Positions 44,518-52,873 of a stretch of DNA of 64,000 bases are shown here, in pieces. Source of the stretch: Natronomonas pharaonis DSM 2160 (GTDB lineage: Archaea > Halobacteriota > Halobacteria > Halobacteriales > Haloarculaceae). The position numbers were made by a program, and so were the translations under genes. Under the pieces are notes generated by a model. It was not told where the DNA came from. It worked only from the letters and a program-made list of their open reading frames with translations, and ran no database searches. The stretch covers positions 2,232,001 through 2,296,000 of the forward strand of contig NC_007426.1 in assembly GCF_000026045.1 (NCBI RefSeq), in the 5' to 3' direction. Within the stretch, counting starts at the first letter, position 1, and each line of letters starts with the position of its first letter.

Positions 44518-44552
44518 TTGACCTCCTCCCCGCGCTAAAGCACGGCGCTTTC
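44518..44552 (+). repeat. IS200/IS605-type end hairpin, degenerate
   Basis: TTGACCTCCTCCCCGCGCTA then AAGCACGGCGCTTTC has the layout of the TTGACATCCTCC-hairpin ends at 24365 (inverted), 54364 (inverted) and 55580. It lies 57 bp upstream of the phosphohexomutase start. The remainder of the gap 44461-45005 is the cloverleaf-type end at 44928-44990 and nothing else I can support. Confidence 0.45.
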
Positions 44553-44927
44553 TCATTGGTTTTCCGTAATATCTGCTCACGCAGAACGATGCTCTGATAT
44601 CAACGGTAGCGTTTATTTCACTTAAATTATCTATTCGGAATATGCGCAGATAGCGGTATCGGCTCGGTGGCATCGCAGGCGTTGCCGCACTCACGGCGTT
44701 TGCCGGCGCTGTCAAAACCATCCGGTCTTCCAACAGCTTTTCGCTACATATGTGCCGCTGTTCTGGCGTCTCGGCCCAGCTGTGCTCTTTAGTCTGCTGT
44801 GTTGAATAGCGACCTCTGTGCTGGTGTATGGCTATCTGTCTTGTGCGATTACTACCGACGGCGTCTCATGCGAGTAGCCAGATTACAACTAGTCCCAGAA
44901 GCACCGCTATTCAACAGAGCAGAATCG

Positions 44928-44990
44928 AGGGTCTCGAACGGCTTGGCCCCAGAAGGCGAATCCTCGGGGCTTGCTCCCGAGGTGTTTCAC
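44928..44990 (+). repeat. Degenerate cloverleaf-type element end near the epimerase stop
   Basis: GGGTCTCGAACGGCTTGGCC then CCAGAAGGCGAA leads into hairpin CCTCGGGG-CTT-GCTCCCGAGG (44962-44982, one mismatch) and GTGTTTCAC. The inner arms are lost. It ends 15 bp before the stop of the convergent-strand epimerase gene (45006). Confidence 0.5.
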
Positions 44991-45005
44991 TACTACAGGA
45001 ACGGT

Positions 45006-45992
45006 TCAGGAGCCCCGCACGAGCGGGTCGTACCACGCTTTGTTCTCTCGGTACCAATCAATAAACGCCGATACGCCCTCACGGATGTCGACAGTCGGCT
45101 CATAGCCAAGCAACGCGTTGGCTTTCGAGATGTCAGCATGGGTGTGTTCGGCATCGCCCTCTCGGGGGTCTGTATACTCAATGTCCAGCGACGGATCAAT
45201 TTCGTCGCGGACGACCTCGGCCAGCGTCTGGATATCGATCGTATCAGTCGAACCGATATTCAGAATCTCGCCATCGGCGCTGTCGTCATTCAGTAGCTGT
45301 GCGTTCACCCGCTTTATATCAGCAACGTAGGTGAAATCCCGCGTCTGTGTCCCATCGCCATAGATGACCGGCGACTCGCCGTGCAAACACCGCGAGACGA
45401 AGTTCGTCATCGCCATGTTCGGTCGCATGCGCGGCCCGTAGACGGTAAAATAGCGCAGCCCGACAGTCGGTAGGCCATACACTTCGCTGTACACGCGGGC
45501 GTATTGTTCGGCCGCCAGCTTCGAGACGCCATACGGCGACACAGGCGTTGTCGGGTGGGCTTCGTCATACGGCAGATACTCCGGTTTGCCATACACCGAC
45601 GACGACGAGGCAAGCACGACACGCTCGACGTCGTGCCGGCGAGCTGCCTCCAAAAGCGTCACCGTGCCATCAACGTTGTAGGCATTGACCTTCGCGGGCT
45701 GTTCGACGCTTTTGCGAACGCCTGCTTGAGCGGCTTGATGGTAGATGACATCAGCTTCACTAACCAGTGTGTCCACTTGATCATCGTCCGTAATCGAGCC
45801 ATCAATCAGTTTGTACGTGGCGCCGTTTGCCTTGGCGGCGTCACGGGCCGCTTCGACGTTGTGTTCTTTGATGCCAAGATCGTAGTATGGCTCGAAGTTA
45901 TCGAGCACCACCACATCGTGGCCATCAGCGGCGAACTGTTCGGCGAGATGGCCGCCGATAAAGCCCGCCCCGCCAGTGACAAGCACCTGCAT
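45006..45992 (-). CDS. NAD-dependent UDP-sugar epimerase (GalE/WbpP type)
   Basis: An extended SDR enzyme of about 328 aa; the start MQVLVTGGAGFIGGHLAEQF at 45992 puts the Rossmann GxxGxxG at the N-terminus. Further motifs are VVVLDNFEPYYDLGIKEHNV, VIYHQAAQAGVRKS, VLASSSSVYGK (catalytic Ser), SPYGVSKLAAEQYARVY (YxxxK) and LRYFTVYGPRMRPNMAM. These resemble UDP-GlcNAc/GalNAc or UDP-glucuronate 4-epimerases and the closest substrate cannot be decided by eye. It sits between glmM and the UDP-glucose dehydrogenase, supplying a sugar nucleotide for glycans. Confidence 0.88.
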   Translation of the reverse strand: MQVLVTGGAGFIGGHLAEQFAADGHDVVVLDNFEPYYDLGIKEHNVEAARDAAKANGATYKLIDGSITDDDQVDTLVSEADVIYHQAAQAGVRKSVEQPAKVNAYNVDGTVTLLEAARRHDVERVVLASSSSVYGKPEYLPYDEAHPTTPVSPYGVSKLAAEQYARVYSEVYGLPTVGLRYFTVYGPRMRPNMAMTNFVSRCLHGESPVIYGDGTQTRDFTYVADIKRVNAQLLNDDSADGEILNIGSTDTIDIQTLAEVVRDEIDPSLDIEYTDPREGDAEHTHADISKANALLGYEPTVDIREGVSAFIDWYRENKAWYDPLVRGS

Positions 45993-46325
45993 TGCCACCG
46001 CCTGCGTTGGCCAGCATAAAAAGTCGTCTGCTCTGACTCAGTTGTGTAGACACAGATCGGCATTCGCCTCCACCTGAGGACGGCAGCAAATGCCAACTAG
46101 TTTGGAGCGTATTCTGACGGCAACAGCTCTTGCCGGAGCCTCCTCGCGAAAATACGACCGAACACATAGACAGAGAGGCGTGCTATAGAAACGACCACGA
46201 ATTGCTGACAGCCGGTCGACTGGACGCAGACGGTGTCTGTCCGAGACCGAGGTGTCTACGCAACTGGCACTTTCATATTATTCCGACAATATCTGGACTG
46301 GTTTGAATAGCCACGTTTATTCGCG

Positions 46326-46341
46326 TGCATACAATAATGCA
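46326..46341. promoter_or_regulatory. Candidate VapB operator / promoter
   Basis: Inverted repeat TGCAT-ACAATA-ATGCA ends 3 bp before the vapB start (46345) and overlaps an AT-rich TATA-like stretch. VapB-type antitoxins usually repress their own operon through such palindromes. The rest of 45999-46344 shows nothing I can support. Confidence 0.4.
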
Positions 46342-46344
46342 TAC

Positions 46345-46572
46345 ATGAGCACGTCGATCCGACTTTCAGAGGAGGCAAAGTCCCGGCTCGATCTCTACAA
46401 ACGCGAAGGTGAGAGCTATGACGACGTCATCATTCGGCTCACATCCGACGATAAGTGGGCTGGGTTCGGCGTTGCATCGTCGGACCCAAAAGAATCTAGG
46501 GAGGGCATGGAAGCGATCCGTGACCGGATGCGGAGCCGAATGGACGACCACGTCGAGAAGCTGGACCGATGA
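46345..46572 (+). CDS. vapB: VapB-type antitoxin
   Basis: 75 aa. The start at 46345 gives MSTSIRLSEEAKSRLDLYKR, an RHH/AbrB-like haloarchaeal antitoxin N-terminus with helix ESYDDVIIRLTSDD. The C-terminal helical tail (SREGMEAIRDRMRSRMDDHV) would wrap the toxin. The last codons overlap the toxin start by four bases (ATGA). It binds and neutralises the PIN RNase and represses the pair. The upstream part of the open frame (46252-46344) contains the promoter and is not coding. Confidence 0.88.
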   Translation: MSTSIRLSEEAKSRLDLYKREGESYDDVIIRLTSDDKWAGFGVASSDPKESREGMEAIRDRMRSRMDDHVEKLDR

Positions 46573-46979
46573 CGCTGCTCGTCATTGACACCAACCTGCT
46601 GAGTGATTACCTGAACGGTACTGACGAAGCAAGAGCGTTCCTTGCGGCGTTTGAACGCGACCGCTGGGGCGTTCCGTCCATCGTTCTCTTTGAAGCGCTC
46701 ATGGGATCTCTCTACGGACATATTGACGCCACGCCTGACGAGATCGTTCGGAGTGTCGACTCCTCGATGGAAGTCCTCGAGACAGGAATGGAAACCGCGA
46801 TCGAAGCCCAAGAGTTACAGGCGGCCCTTCTCAGTCGAGGAGCGCCTGTCGACCAACTCGATGCACTAATCGCTGCCGCTGCTCTCGAACACGGCGGAAC
46901 GTTTGCGACAGCCGAGAAGCAGTTCTGGACGGACGATGTCCAAGAGATCATTCAGGTCGAGCCGTACGATCCGTATTGA
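46569..46979 (+). CDS. vapC: VapC-type PIN-domain RNase toxin
   Basis: 136 aa. Starts MTLLVIDTNLLSDYLNGTDE with the first catalytic Asp in VIDTN. The second acid is in SIVLFEALMGSLYG, and the third in PVDQLDALIAAAALEHGGTF. The fourth position, usually Asp in a T-x-D motif, reads ATAEKQFW, so Glu may substitute. PIN toxins cleave tRNA or rRNA when free of antitoxin. The pair sits within the glycosylation island between the epimerase and UDP-glucose dehydrogenase genes, an accessory insertion. Confidence 0.9.
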   Translation: MTLLVIDTNLLSDYLNGTDEARAFLAAFERDRWGVPSIVLFEALMGSLYGHIDATPDEIVRSVDSSMEVLETGMETAIEAQELQAALLSRGAPVDQLDALIAAAALEHGGTFATAEKQFWTDDVQEIIQVEPYDPY

Positions 46980-47131
46980 TCGCTACGGCTACCACATTCC
47001 GGTGTTTCCAGTCATCTCCACCGAAACTTGAGGTCGTCGAACGGCAAGTTCTCGGGAAACCGTTCGACGGCGTCAGTTTCCTCGATCGCCTCCCGAAGCT
47101 CGCGTTCGGCCGGGGCCTCAAGGAAGACGGT

Positions 47132-48499
47132 TCACCACGTCAGCCCTTCATACGTAATCCCCTCGCGTCGGTCGATAATCCGGCGGCCATCGACCACCAC
47201 CGGCGTGGCCATCTCATCGAAGGCCGAATCAAGCGCCGCAAACTCGTCCCAGTCGGTCGTGACAACCGCACCGGTCGCATCAGCGAGGGCCTCAGCCGCC
47301 GAGTCCGCGTACGTTAGCGACGGGAACCGCTCGCGCATGTTTTCGGCCGCAACAGGGTCGTAGCCAACGACGGTCGCTCCACGGTCCAGTAGCCCCTCGA
47401 TAACCGGAATCGCCCGGGAGTTGCGGATGTCGTCCGTCCCGGGCTTGAACGCCAACCCCAGAACGGCAACCCGTGCGCCTTCGATGTCGATGTGTGAAGC
47501 AAGCAGCTCAAGCAGCCGATCGGGCTGGCGGTCGTTGACCGTCGTCGTTGCCCCAAGCAACGGCGGCTCATACCCCGCCTCGCGTGCCGCCGCCCGCAAT
47601 GCGGCGACATCTTTCGGGAAGCAACTGCCGCCGTAGCCGACGCCGGACTCAAAGAATGCCCCCGCAATTCGGTCATCGAGCCCGACGGCATCCATTACCT
47701 CGTAGGCATCAAGGCCAAACGCCTTGCAGATGTTTCCGATATCGTTGGCCAACGAGATTTTCGTCGCCAGCGTCGCGTTGTTGGCGTATTTGATCATCAT
47801 CGCCGTTTCGGGGTCCGTTCGGACGACGGGCGCGTCAGTCGACGCCATCAGTGGCGCATACAGCGTCTCAAGCGTCTCCAGTGCCCCCTCGGATGCCGTC
47901 CCGAACACGAGCTTGTCGGGATTGCGGAAATCCTCGACCGCGCTGCCTTCCCGGAGGAACTCCGGATTGGTCGCTACCTCGATGTCCAGTTGGTCACTAT
48001 CGACGCTTGCGCCGTCGGCAAGCGCCTCCCGAACCGTCGCCACCGCCGGCGGCGTAATCGTCGATTTGACAACGACAAGGTGGTCGTGGGTGTCCTCAGC
48101 AGCGGCGTCGGCACTCCCATCGGCGCCAGAACCGACATTGCCACCGCTATTGCTGGATTCGCCGTTGGCTTCTGTCAACGCCGCACCGAGCATCTCGGCG
48201 GCCGCAGCAAGCGGCGCCACGTCGATACTGCCGTCGTCGTTGGTGGGCGTGCCGACAGCCAGGAAGCTACAGTCGGCCGCCGCCGCGTCGGCATACGAGG
48301 TCGTCGCCTGCAGGCGGTCGCCAACGTGGTCGGCCAGCAGGTCCTCGAGCCCCGGCTCATGGATCGGGGCCGACCCTTGGTTGAGCGCGGCGACGGTTGC
48401 CTCGTCAATGTCGATCGCAGAGACGTTGTGGCCCATCTCCGCCAGACAGGCGGCCAGCGTCGTTCCCACGTAGCCGCTGCCGACGACATTTAGCTTCAT
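47132..48499 (-). CDS. aglM: UDP-glucose 6-dehydrogenase (AglM-like)
   Basis: Start at 48499 ([20 protein letters not shown]), 455 aa. Rossmann [22 protein letters not shown], the family motif [18 protein letters not shown] and catalytic Cys293 in [13 protein letters not shown]-terminal domain with [20 protein letters not shown]. It oxidises UDP-glucose to UDP-glucuronate, which Haloferax AglM supplies for the S-layer glycan. Residues 112-136 are a Gly/Ser/Ala/Asp-rich insertion ([20 protein letters not shown]) in a surface loop, not typical of the family. Other nucleotide-sugar dehydrogenases (UDP-ManNAc) are possible. Confidence 0.88.
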   Translation of the reverse strand: MKLNVVGSGYVGTTLAACLAEMGHNVSAIDIDEATVAALNQGSAPIHEPGLEDLLADHVGDRLQATTSYADAAAADCSFLAVGTPTNDDGSIDVAPLAAAAEMLGAALTEANGESSNSGGNVGSGADGSADAAAEDTHDHLVVVKSTITPPAVATVREALADGASVDSDQLDIEVATNPEFLREGSAVEDFRNPDKLVFGTASEGALETLETLYAPLMASTDAPVVRTDPETAMMIKYANNATLATKISLANDIGNICKAFGLDAYEVMDAVGLDDRIAGAFFESGVGYGGSCFPKDVAALRAAAREAGYEPPLLGATTTVNDRQPDRLLELLASHIDIEGARVAVLGLAFKPGTDDIRNSRAIPVIEGLLDRGATVVGYDPVAAENMRERFPSLTYADSAAEALADATGAVVTTDWDEFAALDSAFDEMATPVVVDGRRIIDRREGITYEGLTW

Positions 48500-48627
48500 A
48501 CTGGTGGTGTGTGCGGCGGCGGCTAAATACGCGTGGGTCGACGGGGACACTCCAAGTGCCAGCGATAGCAACGTTGCCATTGCCACCGCCAAGTCGACTA
48601 CCTCTGTCTACAGAAAACGCAGGCAGA

Positions 48628-48713
48628 GTGCCTCGGGGTCGTACGGAAGACGAAGTCTTCCGTGATGACGAGACGCTCTGCGTCTCGAACCACTTGACCC
48701 CGGAGCGGTTCAC
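48628..48713 (-). repeat. Cloverleaf element at the tumA stop codon
   Basis: Outer stem CCTCGGGGTC (48631-48640) pairs with GACCCCGGAG (48696-48705). Arms: ACGGAAGAC-GAA-GTCTTCCGT and GAGACGC-TCT-GCGTCTC, with GATGAC between. CGGTTCAC follows, and the tumA stop codon (TCA on this strand, 48710-48712) lies in it. To the left, CTACAGAAAACGCAGGCAGA resembles 26594-26612. Confidence 0.85.
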
Positions 48714-49159
48714 GCTGACGCCGGCGATTCGGATGCGTCGTCGAGCGACTTAGTGAGTTCGACTTCAATCTTCACTGTGTCGTACGGGACGTGTGGCTTC
48801 TTCGCGCCCCCCTCTTCGCGGAAGTGGACGATCCGATACTCGTTCAGGATCTGGAGGTCGTCGTGGACCTGCCTTACGTCCCGACCGAGGCGGTCGGCGA
48901 GGGCACGCATACTCTCGGCGGGCGAACCCATCAGACTCTGCACCAGCTCCAAGCGACGTGACGTGAGGATGCGCTGGAGACGGCTAGCGTCTTGGAAATT
49001 GACGACGTGTGGCACTTCTTCGCCCTGCTCCCAGCGCTCAGCACGATCCAGAACGCTCTCTTTGTGGTCCGCAAACGGCTTCGACGTGATACGAAGCGTC
49101 GAGGGGTACTCGGCATCCTCTGGCGGTTCGTGGGGGTTGTCAGGCGTATTCTTGCTCAT
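48710..49159 (-). CDS. tumA: TumA-type antitoxin (HVO_A0114-like HTH), first copy
   Basis: Start at 49159 (MSKNTPDNPHEPPEDAEYPS), 149 aa. It contains STLRITSKPFADHKESVLDR and ERWEQGEEVPHVVNFQDASR, then a winged HTH: RLELVQSLMGSPAESMRALA then DRLGRDVRQVHDDLQILNEY. Domain order equals that of the 55145 protein (VRFILNFEEFDDIARLM then LAETVDRDYREVHRNLTELE). The start overlaps the stop of tumE by 20 bp. In known TumE-TumA modules the HTH partner is the antitoxin and regulator. Stop codon lies in the cloverleaf right flank, so the last residues may come from the insertion. Confidence 0.82.
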   Translation of the reverse strand: MSKNTPDNPHEPPEDAEYPSTLRITSKPFADHKESVLDRAERWEQGEEVPHVVNFQDASRLQRILTSRRLELVQSLMGSPAESMRALADRLGRDVRQVHDDLQILNEYRIVHFREEGGAKKPHVPYDTVKIEVELTKSLDDASESPASA

Positions 49160-49475
49160 GGATGGTTTCGACTTCCTCGAGGAAGTTCTGGATATGCGAC
49201 CGAAGGCCCTCGAATTCGATACCTTCGACCTCACCACGGGAGTGGCGGTGGTGCCGCCCAACACCGTGGGCGTCGTTCGCGTTGTCGTATCGCAGGATCT
49301 CTTCGTCTGCCGGCCCGAGGTACTGAAAACTGTACTTCAGCCCCTCAGGAAATTTGTCGCTCTTGGAGACATCCCAGGCAAGCGCTTCCCATCGGTCGCC
49401 TTCCGGGAATTCATCGTCGTCCTCGAAGAGCTTCCTCGCTGGCATCCGAGCACCTGTGTTGTCCACATAGAACAA
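49140..49475 (-). CDS. tumE: TumE-type toxin (DUF6516), first copy
   Basis: 111 aa from the ATG at 49475; ATG at 49445 (MPARKLFEDDDEFPEGDRWE) is an alternative. The core reads GLKYSFQYLGPADEEILRYD then NANDAHGVGRHHRHSRGEVE and IEFEGLRSHIQNFLEEVE. The second copy at 54867 has the same plan: YRYALHYGYTDGRDTILRYD, VGRHECHTPEGVTEIEF. The RYDN and GRHxxH residues are the family's likely active region. The DUF6516/TumE group was described as toxins paired with HTH antitoxins. It lies first in its operon and overlaps tumA. Confidence 0.82.
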   Translation of the reverse strand: MFYVDNTGARMPARKLFEDDDEFPEGDRWEALAWDVSKSDKFPEGLKYSFQYLGPADEEILRYDNANDAHGVGRHHRHSRGEVEGIEFEGLRSHIQNFLEEVETIHEQEYA

Positions 49476-49618
49476 CGGCTGTCTGACTAATAGGTGTTGT
49501 GGCTATCGAACAACACAGCACCAACCGAAGCATCGAGGGGCAGAGACTCATTTATTTCACAGCATACGATGCCCTCAAAGACCTAAAAAGTCGCGAGCAA
49601 TGGAAACAGGGCGAAACC

Positions 49619-49665
49619 ACGGGACGCCTAGCGTCTCGAACCACTTGCTCCCGAGACAGTTCACT
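49619..49665 (-). repeat. Partial cloverleaf element at the aglF stop codon
   Basis: GGGACGC-CTA-GCGTCTC arm, then GAACCACTTGCTCCCGAGAC and AGTTCAC. The stop codon of the nucleotidyltransferase (49661-49663, TCA on this strand) lies within TTCAC, as at tumA. The other arm and the left outer stem are lost. Confidence 0.65.
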
Positions 49666-50407
49666 CTACGGCGACGCTTTCAGTCTCATCAGCCGCCGCG
49701 TTTTGCAGCCTGCGCTCGGCCTCGTCACGGTCTTCCGGGTAACCAACGTCGATCCGCCAGCCTTCGAGTCCGATAGCGTCAATCGTCCGGCCGGACTGAA
49801 GCAGCAGGTCGATCGCCTCGCTAATCTCGTATTCGCCGCGGTCGGAGGGCTGCACCAGATGGCAAGCGTGGAAGATAGCAGGTGTAAACGTGTAGAAGCC
49901 GGTCATCACGAGATTTGACGGCGGGTCGTCGGGCTTCTCGATGACATCCGTAATTTCGCCGTACTGGTTGGTGTCGCAGACGCCGTAGCGGCTGGCCTCA
50001 TCCCACGGTACCTCTTCGACGAGAAAGGCGGCGTCAGCGCGCTCTTCTTGCTGTCGCCGGACAACATCCTCAAGATTGGCCTGGAAGATGTTGTCGCCGA
50101 GCATGAGCATGAAATCGTCGTCAATGTGTTCCTCAACGGTCAACAGCGCGTGGGCAAGCCCCTGCTGGTCGCGCTGGTGGGTGTAGGTAATCGGCACGTC
50201 GCGGTACTCATCGCCGTAATGGTCGATGATGACTTCTTTCATGTAACCGACGACCACGACGAGTTCGTCAGCACCGAGGTCGACGAGCTGGTCAAAACAG
50301 TGCGTCAAGATCGGCTTGTCATCGATTTCGACCATCCCTTTCGGCTTGTCTTCAGTCAGCGGGCGGAGGCGGGTCCCCTCACCGGCGGCCAAGACGACTG
50401 CTTGCAT
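49661..50407 (-). CDS. aglF: UTP--glucose-1-phosphate uridylyltransferase (AglF-like)
   Basis: 248 aa. MQAVVLAAGEGTRLRPLTED then KPKGMVEIDDKPILTHCFDQ, GLAHALLTVEEHI, FMLMLGDNIFQANLEDVV, YGVCDTNQYGEITDVIEKPD and WRIDVGYPEDRDEAERRLQN are the single-domain nucleotidyltransferase motifs. No beta-helix follows. Haloferax AglF makes UDP-glucose that AglM converts to UDP-glucuronate, and the dehydrogenase gene is 1.2 kb away on the same strand. TTP as co-substrate cannot be ruled out. Confidence 0.88.
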   Translation of the reverse strand: MQAVVLAAGEGTRLRPLTEDKPKGMVEIDDKPILTHCFDQLVDLGADELVVVVGYMKEVIIDHYGDEYRDVPITYTHQRDQQGLAHALLTVEEHIDDDFMLMLGDNIFQANLEDVVRRQQEERADAAFLVEEVPWDEASRYGVCDTNQYGEITDVIEKPDDPPSNLVMTGFYTFTPAIFHACHLVQPSDRGEYEISEAIDLLLQSGRTIDAIGLEGWRIDVGYPEDRDEAERRLQNAAADETESVAVE

Positions 50408-50484
50408 ATGGAATTGGATTGGAGCCTTACGTGATAATTTTTCGTGTTTATCAGGAGGAGCCGGGCAGGATGCTTTCTGCTTTC

Positions 50485-50526
50485 TTAACCAACAAAACGA
50501 GGCGTCCGGCGAATTCTGTTGGTTAA
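50485..50526. repeat. Inverted repeat TTAACCAACA…TGTTGGTTAA
   Basis: Perfect 10-bp arms (50485-50494 and 50517-50526) around a 22-base loop containing AAACGAGG. Related inverted repeats occur at 54400-54445, 56462-56506 and 57929-57973. It is in the gap upstream of two divergently transcribed sugar genes. A terminator role is unlikely here; a protein-binding palindrome is possible. Confidence 0.75.
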
Positions 50527-50667
50527 ATCAAAAATCGACGCTGCCGCCGATTCTCACTGCATGGGCATACGCAAGCACAATGTATAGCCTACGTTAGCAG
50601 ATTGAACGCAGATGTCGGACCCCAATAATATTCAGTCTGCATTCCATCTGCTTGTCCAAACATAACT

Positions 50668-52167
50668 ATGGACACAGCAAACATCGAGACCATTGCGTTC
50701 GGCACAGACGGCTGGCGAGACACGAGAGAGGCGTTGACGCCGATACGTCTGCAGGCGGTCGCCGCCGCGGTGAGTACAGTTGTAGCTGAACGTGGGCGAC
50801 GGGAAGACCCTGTTGCGGTCGGCTACGATGCTAGGGCAGGCGCCAGCGAAGCTGCCCGCGAGGTCGCGGCCGGGTTGGCTGCTAACGGCCATGATGTCCT
50901 GTTTGCCGAACGTGATTGTCCCACGCCAGCGTTAGCGTATGCGGTCGTCGACCGCGATCTTGCCGGCGCACTCACCATTACCGCCTCGCACAACCCACCT
51001 TCAGATAGCGGTGTCAAATTCATCCCGGAAGACGGTGCCCCTGCGCGACCCAAGCAGACAGATGCTATCGAGACAGCCCTCCAATCAGTCGATATACCAC
51101 CGCTGGCACCGAAGCCGGATATCGGACCCAAACCGTTAGCCACGGAAGCCCAAATAACAGATGGGGCGACAGAATCTCCGGTGCGTGATCGGCCGCTCAG
51201 CGGTCATTGTGAAGAAGTCGATTTTTGTAGGCCACATGTCGACGCCGTCCTTGAGCGGCTCGGCGCTGACCTCGAAGGGGTAACGGTTGCCTACGATGCG
51301 ATGTACGGCAGTGGCCGTGGCTGTACTGATGCAGCTTTGGCCGCCGCCGGCGCCGATGTCATTCGGCTTCGGTGTGGTCGTGACCCGACGTTCGGCGGTG
51401 GCGCCCCTAACCCAACGCCCGGGCGGCTGGCAGCGCTGACCGACCGAGTCGTCGATGGGCCGGCCGACATCGGGATCGCAAACGATGGGGATGCCGACCG
51501 GGTCGCCGTCGTGACTGAGGATGGGCCGCTTGATGCCAATCGGCTGTTTGCCGTCTTGTACGACTATCTGCTAGCGGCGACTGATACGCCCGCACCGGCT
51601 GTCCGGACGGTCTCAACGACATTCCTGATCGACCGTATCGCCGACGCCCACGGCACAACAGCTGTCGAGACGCCGGTCGGCTTCAAATGGGTCGCCGAGA
51701 CAATGGCGGAGCACGACGCTCTCATTGGCGGCGAGGAAAGCGGGGGATTCACGATTCGAGATCATATCCGGCTGAAAGACGGTGTTCTGACCGGGGTGTT
51801 GGCAGCGATGGCCGCCGCCGACCAGCCACTCACAGACCGGCTCGCCACACTGGTAGACACCTACGGCGACATCAAGCAGGCCCGGCGGAGTCTCGAGTGC
51901 CCGGACGCAAAGAAGGCGCCGACGATGGCGGCGTTGACATCGCATCCGCCCGAGTCCATCACCGGTACTGCGGTCGACGAAATTAACGACGCCGACGGTA
52001 GCAAGTTCCTGCTGGCGGACGGAGCGTGGCTGCTGGTTAGACCCAGCGGCACCGAAGCGAAACTTCGGATATACGCCGAGGCGGCCACCGACGACCGCGT
52101 TGAAGCGCTTTTAACAGCCGGCGAAGCTCTCATCAACGACGCCAGAGAGTCCGCCGAGCTCGACTGA
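50668..52167 (+). CDS. Phosphoglucomutase/phosphomannomutase family protein
   Basis: 499 aa. FGTDGWRDTREALTPIRLQA at the N-terminus, catalytic Ser107 in GALTITASHNPPSDSGVKFI, metal loop IGIANDGDADRVAVVTEDG, sugar loop DALIGGEESGGFTIRDHI and phosphate loop LVRPSGTEAKLRIYAE. The EESGGF loop points to glucose- or mannose-phosphate rather than glucosamine-phosphate, so this is more likely to feed AglF with glucose-1-phosphate, while the 439-aa paralogue feeds GlmU. It is 498 bp from and divergent to aglF, which also supports a shared role. Confidence 0.9.
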   Translation: MDTANIETIAFGTDGWRDTREALTPIRLQAVAAAVSTVVAERGRREDPVAVGYDARAGASEAAREVAAGLAANGHDVLFAERDCPTPALAYAVVDRDLAGALTITASHNPPSDSGVKFIPEDGAPARPKQTDAIETALQSVDIPPLAPKPDIGPKPLATEAQITDGATESPVRDRPLSGHCEEVDFCRPHVDAVLERLGADLEGVTVAYDAMYGSGRGCTDAALAAAGADVIRLRCGRDPTFGGGAPNPTPGRLAALTDRVVDGPADIGIANDGDADRVAVVTEDGPLDANRLFAVLYDYLLAATDTPAPAVRTVSTTFLIDRIADAHGTTAVETPVGFKWVAETMAEHDALIGGEESGGFTIRDHIRLKDGVLTGVLAAMAAADQPLTDRLATLVDTYGDIKQARRSLECPDAKKAPTMAALTSHPPESITGTAVDEINDADGSKFLLADGAWLLVRPSGTEAKLRIYAEAATDDRVEALLTAGEALINDARESAELD

Positions 52168-52220
52168 TTGATACCTAGCGAGCGAAAGCCCTCCTCTCGG
52201 AAAGCACAATCTCGTATTGC

Positions 52221-52691
52221 CTACCGGTCGGCGTACCAACCTCGGACTCGAGCAGCGAGCGTTGCCATCGGCTGCAACTCCAAGTATGGGCGGAGTGCAT
52301 ACCATACAACAACACCACTGGCGCCGAGCGTGTTCGCCGCGACATCGATGAGGAGAAAATCAGACCGATGCGGGAGGAATGCTTGCCCGAGTTCCATACA
52401 GGCACCATACAGCGCTGCGGCCGCAATTACTAACACAGCATTCCGCCAGCGCGGGATCGCCCAGTGGTCGGTCGCATAGGCGAGTACACCTGCGAGGCCG
52501 AAGTACGCGAGGATGTGTCGCCACAGATGGAGCGGAACAATACCTGGGTCAGTCTCATCGATTACCGTCTCAGGAACTGTAGCTAGCGATGAATAAAAGA
52601 TGAGCCCTGCAACGGCAAGTACGCCAAGCCAGCGTATTGACCACGGTAACAATGGTACCGGGAGCTTCACTGTGGGCGAGTGGTCAGCCAT
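52221..52691 (-). CDS. VanZ-like membrane protein
   Basis: Start at 52691 (MADHSPTVKLPVPLLPWSIR), 156 aa. Four hydrophobic segments: WLGVLAVAGLIFYSSLATV, LWRHILAYFGLAGVLAYAT, NAVLVIAAAALYGACMELGQ and LLIDVAANTLGASGVVVWYA. The VanZ signature is ELGQAFLPHRSDFLLIDVAA then NTLG. VanZ-like proteins have no settled function; many lie in envelope and polysaccharide clusters, as here. It is convergent with the phosphohexomutase and divergent from the nucleotidyltransferase at 52874. Confidence 0.88.
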   Translation of the reverse strand: MADHSPTVKLPVPLLPWSIRWLGVLAVAGLIFYSSLATVPETVIDETDPGIVPLHLWRHILAYFGLAGVLAYATDHWAIPRWRNAVLVIAAAALYGACMELGQAFLPHRSDFLLIDVAANTLGASGVVVWYALRPYLELQPMATLAARVRGWYADR

Positions 52692-52873
52692 CCTGTGCAA
52701 ATCTTTTGGTATCGGGTCACAGTGTGTTATCCGACAGCTGCTTCCAGCGATACGCACTTTACCGGACATTGAGACGGTTGTGACTGAAACGTGGTCAAAG
52801 TCAATTCTCCCATCCCTGGACTTGCGCCGTTCTGCCACGCCTTTTATATATCAGCCACCCACAGACCGAGCCA

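Noticed and set aside
44734-44998. Possible short plus-strand gene upstream of the epimerase end
   Set aside because: Frames are broken by IS-type sequence and lack a supported start or family match.
46252-46344. N-terminal extension of VapB from the ATG at 46252
   Set aside because: The added 31 residues overlap the palindromic operator and TATA-like sequence and are not antitoxin-like; start placed at 46345.
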